DNA from: DATFML01 sp964571225
Lineage (GTDB): Bacteria > Pseudomonadota > Gammaproteobacteria > DATFLG01
Direction: 5' to 3'
NCBI GenBank assembly: GCA_964571225.1
Contig: CAZNBB010000023.1
Coordinates: 1 to 40,933 of the forward strand
Length of the DNA stretch: 40,933 bases
Under the pieces are notes generated by a model. It worked only from the letters and a program-made list of their open reading frames with translations, searched no databases and was not told the origin of the DNA. Positions 32,024 through 40,933 of this stretch are shown in pieces. A program made the position numbers and the translations under genes. The stretch's first letter is position 1; every line of letters starts with the position of its first letter.

Positions 32024-32584
32024 TCAAGTCGGGACGCTTTCCGCCAACAACGCCCACAGCCGTGACCACTGGAATGCCGGACCGGGATCGCTCTTGCGCC
32101 CCGGCGCCACATCGCTGTGTCCCACCACCTGTTCGGATGTGATGCCGGGGAATGCTGCCTGCACGGCCTTGATGACCGCAGCCAGGCGATGGTACTGGGC
32201 GTCCGTGTAGGGCTGGTCGTCGGTCCCCTCAAGCTCGATGCCCACGGAAAAATCGTTGCAGGCGCGCCGCCCCTGGAAACAGGAATCCCCGGCGTGCCAG
32301 GCACGCCGGTTGAAGGGTACGTACTGCACCACGGCGCCGTCCCGGCGGATGAGCACATGGCTGGACACCCGCAGGTGAGCAATTTGCTCGAAGTAGGGAT
32401 GCCCCCGCGGGTCCAGGGTGTTGGTGAACAAGGCATCGATGGCGGGCCCGCCGAACTCGCCGGGCGGCAGACTGATGCCGTGAACCAGGATCAGCGAGAC
32501 TTCGCCTGCCGGACGCTCGTCCCAATTGGGCGACGCCACCCGGCGCACACCCGAAAGCCACTCGCCGCGGTCGTCAACCTTCAC
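32024..32584 (-). CDS. ampD: 1,6-anhydro-N-acetylmuramyl-L-alanine amidase
   Basis: Cytoplasmic zinc amidase of peptidoglycan recycling. The 186-residue protein has its zinc ligands at His35 (LILVHGIS), His156 (VVGHSDV) and Asp166 (PGRKSDPG), and the catalytic glutamate at Glu117, as in Citrobacter AmpD. The GTG start overlaps the thioredoxin stop by GTGA and the frame upstream is a shadow. It acts in the same recycling pathway as AnmK (3235-4353). The order thioredoxin-ampD-ampE is compact and co-directional, so one transcript is likely. Confidence 0.95.
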   Translation of the reverse strand: MKVDDRGEWLSGVRRVASPNWDERPAGEVSLILVHGISLPPGEFGGPAIDALFTNTLDPRGHPYFEQIAHLRVSSHVLIRRDGAVVQYVPFNRRAWHAGDSCFQGRRACNDFSVGIELEGTDDQPYTDAQYHRLAAVIKAVQAAFPGITSEQVVGHSDVAPGRKSDPGPAFQWSRLWALLAESVPT

Positions 32585-32928
32585 GGCGCTTCCTCCGCCG
32601 GCGCCGTCAGGGCGCTCTGCAGAGCCGCCTCGATACGTTCCGGATGGGCCTCGCTGTGCAGGGCGCAGTGGTAGGTGCCGTCCACGAACACAAACACGGC
32701 GGGCAAGTGGAAAACCTCGAACTCCCTGGTCAGGGCCAGATCCTGGGCGGCATCCACCTCGAACACCCGCAGATCGGCACGCCGGGCGTCCAGCTCGGTG
32801 AGCATGGCCCGCCAACGCCGGCAGGCGCCGCAACCGGGTGCGGTAAACATAACCAGTACGATACCCTGTGTGCGTTCAATCACCTGGTGGAAATCGAACT
32901 GATCCAAGGGCGTCAATTGCGCTTTCAC
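32581..32928 (-). CDS. thioredoxin-family protein
   Basis: A 115-residue thioredoxin-fold protein with the active site CGAC (33-36) in TAPGCGACRRWR, and a cis-proline in FHLPAVFVF. It lacks a signal peptide, so it is cytoplasmic. Classical thioredoxin has CGPC; the CGAC variant may change redox potential. The start is not certain: GTG at 32928 follows GGGGAAG and is chosen; a TTG at 32991 would add 21 residues with no family support. Its four-base overlap with ampD suggests co-translation, but no link to amidase function is known to me. Confidence 0.82.
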   Translation of the reverse strand: MKAQLTPLDQFDFHQVIERTQGIVLVMFTAPGCGACRRWRAMLTELDARRADLRVFEVDAAQDLALTREFEVFHLPAVFVFVDGTYHCALHSEAHPERIEAALQSALTAPAEEAP

Positions 32929-33135
32929 TAAAGCCGTCTTCCCCGCTCTATCGCCTACGACAGACTTGATTTGCGGCACCGAGTCGCGCAATCATGCCCG
33001 TTGCTCACAGATACCGCGATTCGCGCTCAGATGCCAGCCCGGCCCGACGGTTTTGTGAAACACCGCACCCGCCATCGCGGTACGCCCTGCGCCGGTCGCC
33101 CGGCCTGAGCTCGTCAACAGCATTCGGGAGTCGTC

Positions 33136-33801
33136 GTGAAACAGTTCCTTCTGTTGCTTGTCCTGTGCGCCGTCAGTGCCGTCGCGCAGGCCGAGACCCA
33201 GTACGTCAGCGATCAGCTGCAAGTCACCCTGCGCACCGGCACCAGCACCAGCCACTCCATTGTCCGCATGCTGACCAGCGGCACGCCCCTGCAGGTGCTG
33301 CAGACCGACCCCCAGACCGGCTACACCCAGGTGCAGACAGCCGACGGAACCCAGGGCTGGGTGCTGACCCGCTTTCTGATGGACCATCCGTCGGCCCGCG
33401 ACCAGCTTGCCGCCGCCCAGAAGAAGCTCGCCCAGCTCCAGCAGCAGGATCATCAGCAGGCCGGCACCCTGAGCGACCTCAAATCCAAGAACCAGGACCT
33501 CACCCAGCAGGTGGCCCAGCTCGAGACGCAGAACAACCACATCACTCAGCAGCTCGACGAGGTCCGGCGCACCGCCTCCAACACCCTGTCCATCGACAAC
33601 GAGAACAAGAAGCTCAAGGGCGAGATGCTGTCCCTGCAACGGGACCTGCAGTCGGTACGGCAGGAAAACGAGACCCTGAAGGACCGCACCGCCCGCGATT
33701 GGTTCGTGGTCGGCGCCGGCGTGATCATCCTGGGCATCATCATCGGATTGATCCTGCCCCGTATCCGGGTGCGCAAGCGCTCTAGCTGGGACACCCTGTA
33801 G
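33136..33801 (+). CDS. SH3-domain membrane protein (YgiM/TIGR04211-like)
   Basis: A 221-residue protein with a cleavable signal peptide (about 1-19), a bacterial SH3 domain (about 20-85, with GTQGWVLTRFL), a long predicted coiled coil rich in Gln (about 88-190) and a C-terminal membrane helix (about 196-212) before a short basic tail. The order and length match the E. coli YgiM group of SH3-domain proteins. The role is not established. The start is GTG at 33136 after GGGAG. It is divergent from the thioredoxin gene and converges with a CDGSH gene. Confidence 0.9.
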   Translation: MKQFLLLLVLCAVSAVAQAETQYVSDQLQVTLRTGTSTSHSIVRMLTSGTPLQVLQTDPQTGYTQVQTADGTQGWVLTRFLMDHPSARDQLAAAQKKLAQLQQQDHQQAGTLSDLKSKNQDLTQQVAQLETQNNHITQQLDEVRRTASNTLSIDNENKKLKGEMLSLQRDLQSVRQENETLKDRTARDWFVVGAGVIILGIIIGLILPRIRVRKRSSWDTL

Positions 33802-33860
33802 CCCGGACCCGCAACCGCCAGGCCGCACACCCCGCGGCCCCAGCGGCAGGTCGGCCGGAG

Positions 33861-34088
33861 TCACTGGGCGGGCTTGTCGCCGCTGCCGGGTACGGCGGCT
33901 TCGGCCGCCTGAAAACCGATCTTGGAATGGGTCCCGTCGCAGAACGGCTTGGTGGTGGAAGCGCCGCAGCGGCACAGGGCAAAGGGACGCCGGGACGGAA
34001 CGTACTCCTGACCGTTCCAATCCACCACCGTCACGCCGTCGCCCTCGACCAGATAAGGGCCGTTCTGCTTCACGGTAATCTTTACCAT
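33861..34088 (-). CDS. CDGSH iron-sulfur protein
   Basis: A 75-residue small [2Fe-2S] protein. The ligands are Cys39, Cys41, Cys50 and His54 in the pattern CRC...CDGTH, the CDGSH motif. The ATG at 34088 follows GGAGGAG at good spacing; a much longer open frame in this register (to 34832) is an antisense-frame extension inside ilvD and is not the gene. It lies 90 bp after ilvD on the same strand but past a hairpin. CDGSH proteins are redox or cluster-transfer proteins; the partner is unknown. IlvD itself needs an Fe-S cluster, which may be chance. Confidence 0.92.
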   Translation of the reverse strand: MVKITVKQNGPYLVEGDGVTVVDWNGQEYVPSRRPFALCRCGASTTKPFCDGTHSKIGFQAAEAAVPGSGDKPAQ

Positions 34089-34128
34089 TGTTCGTCTCCT
34101 CCGTTGGAAATAGCTTGGAATGACGGCA

Positions 34129-34156
34129 GATCGTCTGCCGCGCCCGGCAGACGATC
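34129..34156. terminator. perfect 12-bp hairpin between ilvD and the CDGSH gene
   Basis: GATCGTCTGCCG (34129-34140) pairs exactly with CGGCAGACGATC (34145-34156) across a 4-base loop, 22 bp past the ilvD stop. No T-run follows on either strand, so if it terminates it does so poorly or with Rho; it may instead stabilise ilvD mRNA. Confidence 0.45.
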
Positions 34157-34177
34157 CTCGATCGAGCCGGTACGAGG

Positions 34178-35863
<1,686 letters not shown>

Positions 35864-35938
35864 CGATATCTCCGAGTGAGCGGATCGACCGACCCAGGGC
35901 AGGCGCGGCTTCCCTGAGTGTCGGTGTACAGACCCGGT

Positions 35939-35968
35939 ATTGTACCGATACCGGCAACGCCCGGCCAA
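35939..35968 (-). promoter_or_regulatory. candidate promoter for ilvD
   Basis: The minus strand shows TTGGCC (35963-35968), an 18-bp spacer and TACAAT (35939-35944), about 75 bp upstream of the ATG. The -10 fits five of six bases; the -35 fits four. Confidence 0.35.
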
Positions 35969-36013
35969 AAGACGGACCGCCAGCGGCACCGTTGCCGATC
36001 CGCCCGCCAGGAC

Positions 36014-36766
36014 TCAACCGGGAGGCAGCAGCAGAATTTCCCGGTAGCCGCCATCACGCAGCCCGTAGGCTTCGCCCAGGCAGCGGACGATGGCATCGGC
36101 TCGTTGTTCCGGTGGGCGGTGGCCGAACAGCACTTCGGCCAGCTCGGTTTCCGGGGCGCCGGCCGCCTCCCCGTCCAAGGCCCGCAGGCACCGTGCCCAG
36201 CGCTCGCGCAGGTTAGCCACCGTGCGCATGCGCAACCGGCCCTGCCGCCGCAGGCCCGACTGGGTGGCCTGCAGGTAGCGCTTGGCCCTGTCAAGCTGCT
36301 CGCGCAGCGGCAAACTGAGATCGAAACCCAGCGCGACGCGGGCCGGATCCCCCTCCAGATAGTCCCCGTCCATGGGGCCAATCCGCTTGGCCGGCCGATC
36401 GGCATGGCGCCAGGTGAGCTGTTCGCCCAGCGTGGGGCGGTTCACGGCGGGATCGAGGGGAAATTTGTACAGCCCCCAGCGGGCGCCCACCCAACACTCG
36501 ATCAGCACCTTGTCCACATCCACCCGGCAGCTGTCTCCGCCGTCATCCTCGGAATCCAGCACATAGGCGCGCGGGTCCTGCTTCCAGCGAAAGAAATCCC
36601 GCTGCGGCGGCGCCCCGTAGTCGGCTTCCAGAGCACGCCAGCGTTCGATGAACCAGCGCCAGTCGGCCTGATAGGCCGGGTTGCGCCGCAGGAACTCCCA
36701 GGCCCAGTGCTCTGCCGCCAGCGCCTCGGTGAAACGGTACTGTTCGGGGTCACGCCAATCGATCAT
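36014..36766 (-). CDS. DUF6499-domain protein
   Basis: A 250-residue cytoplasmic protein. The N-terminus DWRDPEQYRFTEAL and AWEFLRRNPAYQADW (about 3-37) match the transcriptional-regulator-like domain DUF6499 that occurs in many proteobacterial mobile regions, often with DUF2285. A second, uncharacterised part (about 95-250) contains a region rich in Arg and Leu (DRAKRYLQATQSGLRRQGRL) that looks helical and may bind DNA. The start ATG is at 36766. No relaxase, conjugation or integrase genes are near, so a mobile origin is not shown here. A REP-like palindrome and a gap follow upstream. Confidence 0.72.
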   Translation of the reverse strand: MIDWRDPEQYRFTEALAAEHWAWEFLRRNPAYQADWRWFIERWRALEADYGAPPQRDFFRWKQDPRAYVLDSEDDGGDSCRVDVDKVLIECWVGARWGLYKFPLDPAVNRPTLGEQLTWRHADRPAKRIGPMDGDYLEGDPARVALGFDLSLPLREQLDRAKRYLQATQSGLRRQGRLRMRTVANLRERWARCLRALDGEAAGAPETELAEVLFGHRPPEQRADAIVRCLGEAYGLRDGGYREILLLPPG

Positions 36767-36789
36767 GGATGAACTCTACAGCAATCACC

Positions 36790-36820
36790 GTAGGTTGGGC
36801 TGAGCACCGCGAAGCCCAAC
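36790..36820 (+). repeat. REP-like palindrome (GTAG type), copy 3
   Basis: GTAG followed by an 8-bp stem (GTTGGGCT 36794-36801 with AGCCCAAC 36813-36820) and an 11-base loop. The stem sequence differs from copies 1 and 2 but the plan is the same. This repeat family is common in gammaproteobacterial genomes. It touches the left edge of gap 2, so it may have caused the contig break. Confidence 0.6.
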
Positions 36821-37023
36821 AAACGCCCGAAGCACCCATACCGTCACAACGATCCCTGCACCTGCACCNNNNNNNNNNNNNNNNNNNNNNNNNNNNNNNN
36901 NNNNNNNNNNNNNNNNNNNNNNNNNNNNNNNNNNNNNNNNNNNNNNNNNNNNNNNNNNNNNNNNNNNNGCCCAACAAACGCCCGAAGCACCCATACCGTC
37001 ACAACGATCCCTGCACCTGCACC
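36814..37023. other. scaffold gap 2 with duplicated 55-bp flank
   Basis: 100 Ns at 36869-36968 are preceded by 55 bases (36814-36868) repeated exactly after them (36969-37023). As for gap 1, this is a k-mer overlap left unmerged. After collapse the distance between the DUF6499 and RimK-like genes is about 125 bp and holds no gene. Confidence 0.92.
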
Positions 37024-37046
37024 AATCCGACGGCAATGCCGACGCC

Positions 37047-38522
37047 TCAGCGCTCCGTCCTGCGCCGCAGGTCCATACGTCGAATGAACTCGCGCATGAT
37101 GAGCCGATACAGCTCGTCCTTGAGAACGGCGTCCTCGACGCCTGCATCGATGTTGGGGTTGTCGTTGATCTCGATGACCACCACGTCGTCGCCGTGCTGC
37201 TTGAGATCGACCCCATACAGCCCATCGCCGATCAGCCGCGCCGCGCTCAGGGCCGTGGCCACCACCGCCGGCGGCACCGCATCCAGAGGGTGGGTCTTGA
37301 AGGCACCTTCCTGGAACTCGCCTCCCGGACCATGCTTGACGATCTGCCAGTGCTTCTTGGACATGAAGTACTGGCAGGCGTAGATGGCCTGACCGTTCAG
37401 AATGCCGATCCGCCAGTCATAGTCCGTGTACATGAACTCCTGCGCCAGGATCAGCTCCGACTCCTTGAACAGCCGGGCCGCCATGTCCTGAAGCTGATCG
37501 CGATTCTCCGCCTTGACCACACCGCGGGAAAAGGAGCCGTCCGGCACCTTGAGTACGATGGGATAGGTGATCTCGCGCTCCACCGCACCCAGGTCCCCCT
37601 TGCCGGCAATGACCGTCTTGGGTGTTGCCACCCGGTTGGCCCGCAGCAACTCCGCCAGATAGACCTTGTTTGTGCACCGCAGGATGGAGGTGGGATCGTC
37701 GATGACCACCATGCCTTCGCTCTCGGCCTTCTTGGCGAAGCGGTAGGTGTAGTGGTTGATGCGGGTCGTATCGCGAATGAACAGGGCATCGTACTCGGCC
37801 AGGCGCGAGTAATCCTTGCGGCCGATGAGCTCCACATCCACGCCCAACGCCCGCCCGGCCTTGATGAAGTGCTTCAGGGCATGCCGGTCGGACGGCGGCA
37901 GGGGGTCGTCCGGGTTGTACAACACGGCCATGTCGTAGGGCAGCACCGTACGGGTCTTGGGCGAACGCCAGCGCTTCTTGCGGTACAGATCCAGGGCGGC
38001 GGCGAAGGTGTCGTCGTCGGCTTTGTTCATCTTGCGCAGAGACAGGGGCCTAATGCTGTCGATGCGCCAACGGTCATGGCGCTCGAACTCCACCCGCAAC
38101 AGGGGGCAGGGAAACAGCTCGAAGATCTGCCGGGCCAGGTCGGCCATCTCTTCGTACTGACAGCGGCCGAAGAAGATGTCCAGCCCCAGGCTCCTTGCGC
38201 TGCCCTCCTGGCGCTTTCTGAAACGCTTCTGGATGGCCTCGTCCAGGTCGCCGGCGTCGAGGCTGTACATGGCCTTGCTGCTCAGGTCCAGCACCGTCTT
38301 CACCGATGGGATCACCCGGTGGCCGCGGGCTTCCGCCAGCAGCGAACAGTAGTAGCCCACGGTGAGGTACTTGTAGCCCCGACACAGATTGATGACCTGA
38401 ACGTTCTTGAGGTTGAAGTATTCCTCGCCGGTCAGGTAGTCATCCACGTGCACGACCGGACAGTCCGGCGCACCGAAGCGCCAGTCGCCGGGCTGCTCCA
38501 CCACAATCAGCTGGTTGGCCAT
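37047..38522 (-). CDS. RimK-like ATP-grasp ligase with N-terminal RLAN-type domain
   Basis: A 491-residue protein. The N-terminal ~200 residues (from LIVVEQPGDWRFGAPDCPVV) form the RimK-like ATP-grasp N-terminal domain; the C-terminal part has the pre-ATP-grasp and ATP-grasp cores, including YPIVLKVPDGSFSRGVVKA, GDGLYGVDLKQHGDDVVVIE and the metal-binding EINDNPNID. RimK ligases add glutamate to peptides or cofactors, but this subgroup's substrate is unknown. It lies 27 bp downstream of the GNAT-C39 gene on the same strand, an arrangement I know as a conserved pair. A new peptide-modifying pathway is likely; which peptide is not shown. Confidence 0.9.
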   Translation of the reverse strand: MANQLIVVEQPGDWRFGAPDCPVVHVDDYLTGEEYFNLKNVQVINLCRGYKYLTVGYYCSLLAEARGHRVIPSVKTVLDLSSKAMYSLDAGDLDEAIQKRFRKRQEGSARSLGLDIFFGRCQYEEMADLARQIFELFPCPLLRVEFERHDRWRIDSIRPLSLRKMNKADDDTFAAALDLYRKKRWRSPKTRTVLPYDMAVLYNPDDPLPPSDRHALKHFIKAGRALGVDVELIGRKDYSRLAEYDALFIRDTTRINHYTYRFAKKAESEGMVVIDDPTSILRCTNKVYLAELLRANRVATPKTVIAGKGDLGAVEREITYPIVLKVPDGSFSRGVVKAENRDQLQDMAARLFKESELILAQEFMYTDYDWRIGILNGQAIYACQYFMSKKHWQIVKHGPGGEFQEGAFKTHPLDAVPPAVVATALSAARLIGDGLYGVDLKQHGDDVVVIEINDNPNIDAGVEDAVLKDELYRLIMREFIRRMDLRRRTER

Positions 38523-38549
38523 CTTAAGTATTCCTGCTCAACGAATGGA

Positions 38550-39668
38550 TCAGGCGCCGGGCAGCCGGTCCGCGGCGCCGCGCCTGCGAATGATTAACGC
38601 GGCCCGCTGACCGGACTTGCCATAGCGGGTCATACGCTCGAAATCATTCCGGGAAATGGGCATGTTGAGGGAGTCGGTGCGCGTCTTGCCCTTTTCATAG
38701 TCCACATAGGGATCGTGGACGTACACGAATCGGTCATCGAAACCGGTCACCACCACCCAGTGGGGAAACTTCTCCTGGTAGATGCGGTACGAACTGATCA
38801 GCACCACCGGAATGCCGCCCTCGTCGAACTTCTCCTTCATCTCCGCCATCGGCAGAGGCTGGTAGTAGATGGGTATGGGAAGACTCTCCAGTTCCTCCAC
38901 GAAATCCGCCTGCACGAGGCGAATCACCTCCTTCTTTTCGGCACTGCGAACCGAGTCCACGAACAGGGCGCTCTCGTCGTTGACGTAGATCTCCACGTCG
39001 AAGCCCCGATGATAGGCTGAAAGGGCGAGCCCGTAGGGGCCACAGCCGCCGTGGCCGGAGGTCATGAACACCGTGGTGGATTCGCGCCACAGGCGGATTT
39101 CCAGTCGCCGGTCCATGACCAGGTCCGGGTCCAGGGCCTTCATGGCCATCATCAGCGTGGACGGGCCGCAGGTGAAGTCCAGGGTCTGCTCGTAGTAGGG
39201 CACCAGGGCCAGGTCCGGCCGCAACTGGCTGCCCAGGGGCTTCTCGAACCGCAGCGCCTCCATGTGGTCCTGGTAGTAATCCTCATAACGCCCGAATTGA
39301 CGATAGCCGCGGCGTCGGAACAGCGCGATGGAATCCTCGTTGTCCCGGCGCACTTCCAGGCGCATATAGACGCAGTCATGATCCAGGGCCGCCTGCTCGG
39401 CGGCCTCGACCAGCAGGCGGCCCACACCCTGACCGCGGCATGGCACGTCCACCGCGATGGAATACAGGCGGGCAAGGGAGGTGCCGGCGTGAAACAACAC
39501 CAGCACATAGCCGCGCATCGCGCCGTCGCGCTCGTCCACCAGGGTGGCGGCGTTGGCCTTGGTGAGCATGTAGCGGAAGCTGCGTCTGGACAGACGATCG
39601 GTCTCGAAGCACCGTTGCTCGATGGCAACCAGGGCGTCGATATCCTGCAAGCCGGCGGCGCGTATCAT
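38550..39668 (-). CDS. GNAT acetyltransferase fused to a C39-like peptidase
   Basis: A 372-residue two-domain protein. Residues 1-145 form a GNAT acetyltransferase of RimI type with the acetyl-CoA loop RGQGVG (78-83). Residues 155-360 form a C39-like cysteine peptidase: oxyanion Gln161, catalytic Cys167 in DFTCGPS, His303 in FPHWVVVTG and Asp319 in VYVHDP. The peptidase half resembles the leader-cleaving domain of bacteriocin exporters but has no ABC or membrane part. The start ATG at 39668 is chosen by the GNAT fold; the frame upstream is not supported. It forms a unit with the RimK-like ligase and is divergent from argE. Confidence 0.9.
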   Translation of the reverse strand: MIRAAGLQDIDALVAIEQRCFETDRLSRRSFRYMLTKANAATLVDERDGAMRGYVLVLFHAGTSLARLYSIAVDVPCRGQGVGRLLVEAAEQAALDHDCVYMRLEVRRDNEDSIALFRRRGYRQFGRYEDYYQDHMEALRFEKPLGSQLRPDLALVPYYEQTLDFTCGPSTLMMAMKALDPDLVMDRRLEIRLWRESTTVFMTSGHGGCGPYGLALSAYHRGFDVEIYVNDESALFVDSVRSAEKKEVIRLVQADFVEELESLPIPIYYQPLPMAEMKEKFDEGGIPVVLISSYRIYQEKFPHWVVVTGFDDRFVYVHDPYVDYEKGKTRTDSLNMPISRNDFERMTRYGKSGQRAALIIRRRGAADRLPGA

Positions 39669-39799
39669 GGATGGATCACCTGCGGGACACGAAGGTGGAA
39701 CACCACCCCGCATCAGCGCAAAATTCGGCGGCATTATGGGCCAATGGAACGCTCTGCGCACCTCTTGCGCGGGCCTGCCGCCGGGCCCACAATCCGGCC

Positions 39800-40923
39800 A
39801 TGACAACGCGTGTACCCAAGGTGCTGCAGATGATCGGGGAACTGGTGGCGATCCCCTCCGTCAGCAGCGTAAATCCCAAGTTCGACCAGGGCAACCGGGC
39901 GGTGATCGACCTGCTTGCCGGGTGGGTGACAGACCTTGGCTGGACGGCGGAAGTGCTGCCCATTCCCGGTCACCCGGGTAAGGCCAACCTGATCGCGACC
40001 CTCGGGCAGGGACCCGGGGGGCTGGTGCTGGCGGGCCACACCGACACCGTACCCTTCGACGCCCAATACTGGTCCCAGGACCCGTTCCAGCTTGCGGAAC
40101 GGGACAACCGGCTCTACGGCCTGGGCACCAGCGACATGAAGGCCTTCTTCGCCCTGGCCATCGAAGCGGCCGCCGGACTGCAGCCGACCGATCTGGCGGA
40201 ACCGGTGATCCTGCTGGCCACCGCCGACGAGGAGAGCAGCATGGCCGGCGCTCAGGCGCTGGTGGACCAGGGCCGGCCGCGGGCTCGTCATGCAGTGATC
40301 GGCGAGCCCACCGGCCTGCGCCCGGTGCGCATGCACAAGGGCATGATGATGGAAGCGGTGCACGTGCACGGACACTCCGGCCACTCCAGCGATCCGTCCC
40401 TGGGGGTAAGCGCCCTGGAAGGCATGCATCGGGTCATCGGCGACATTCTCGCCTGGCGCGGCGAGCTGCAGGCGGCCCACCGGGATCCTCTGTTCCGGGT
40501 GCCGGTCCCCACCCTCAACCTGGGCCGCATCGAGGGCGGCGACAATCCAAACCGCATCTGCGGTGACTGCGAACTGCAGATCGACCTGCGACCCCTACCC
40601 GGCATGGACCTGGCGGAACTGCGCGACACCCTGCGCCGGCGCCTGCAAGGCGTCCTGGAGGGCTCCGGCCTGCACGGCGACGTCGAGCCCCTGTTCCCCG
40701 GCCTGCCGGCCATGGAAACGCCAGCCGACGCCGCCATCGTCCAGGCGGCCGAGCGCCTCACCGGCCACGCCGCCGAAGCGGTGGCCTTCGGCACCGAGGG
40801 CCCGTTCCTGCAGCAACTCGGCATGGACACTCTCATCCTCGGCCCCGGCGACATCGACCAGGCCCACCAGCCCGACGAGTTCCTCGCCCTGGACCGCATC
40901 ACTCCCACCGTCGACCTGCTCCG
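39800..40923 (+). CDS. argE: acetylornithine deacetylase, cut by the right edge
   Basis: M20-family metallopeptidase that releases ornithine from N-acetylornithine. About 374 residues are present and the frame is still open at the last base, so only a few C-terminal residues are missing (typical length ~380). Metal and catalytic residues are visible: His80 and Asp82 in AGHTDTVP, Asp112 in GTSDMK, Glu144-Glu145 in TADEES, Glu169 in IGEPTG and the final His in QAHQPDEF. The ATG at 39800 lies 131 bp from the divergent GNAT-C39 start. Other M20A peptidases are possible, but the motifs fit ArgE best; argC is also in the window. Confidence 0.93.
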
Positions 40924-40933
40924 CCAGCTCGTC

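Noticed and set aside
31090..32436. AmpE fused to upstream coding sequence (448 residues)
   Set aside because: The extra N-terminal part is a shadow frame inside ampD; the ATG at 31953 gives the normal AmpE length.

Overview
This 40.9 kb window is high-GC draft DNA from a gammaproteobacterium. I read the order 16S rRNA / tyrS / M23 peptidase / anmK ... erpA / argC, the rppH-ptsP pair, erpA, yggX, ampD-ampE and a proteobacterial cobalamin riboswitch as pointing to Gammaproteobacteria. As I recall, the left-hand block matches the Pseudomonas arrangement, but the citrate synthase, DUF6499, DUF2322 and RimK/GNAT-C39 genes fit a Chromatiales or Ectothiorhodospiraceae-like sulfur-oxidiser lineage better. 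That placement is inference; no marker here fixes the genus. The window holds two 100-N gaps, each flanked by the same 55 bp on both sides, so it comes from a short-read scaffold.

Layout, left to right. Positions 1-320 hold the first bases of a 16S rRNA gene on the minus strand, with its leader and two tandem strong promoters. Positions 364-8588 hold housekeeping genes: tyrS, a divergent OapA/M23 cell-wall peptidase and anmK, citrate synthase, and the minus-strand run argC - DUF6776 - bactofilin - erpA, which ends in a clear terminator. Between argC and clcA lies a convincing unannotated small RNA with its own promoter and terminator. Positions 8982-12480 form a plus-strand run: ClC antiporter, DUF4126, TlpA-like thioredoxin, HemJ-like protein and YggX. 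Positions 12632-17906 form a minus-strand run: rppH - ptsP - mgtC, then an unusual A-type Fe-S carrier followed by an ATP-grasp ligase of unknown substrate.

Positions 18064-32928 are dominated by cobalamin uptake and salvage: btuC-btuD; a riboswitch-controlled btuB-tonB-pduO run; and cobC-btuF on the opposite strand, downstream of thioredoxin-ampD-ampE. Set among these are an olsB-olsA pair (ornithine lipids), an outer-membrane barrel, DUF2322, an NAD(P)-binding reductase split by the first gap, and a 490-bp non-coding block of nested inverted repeats with two REP-like palindromes.

Positions 33136-40923 hold an SH3/coiled-coil membrane protein, a CDGSH protein, ilvD, a DUF6499 protein, the second gap beside a third REP-like palindrome, and a RimK-like ATP-grasp ligase beside a GNAT-C39 peptidase fusion. 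A nearly complete argE runs off the right edge. The ligase/acetyltransferase/peptidase pair is the best candidate in the window for a poorly understood system.
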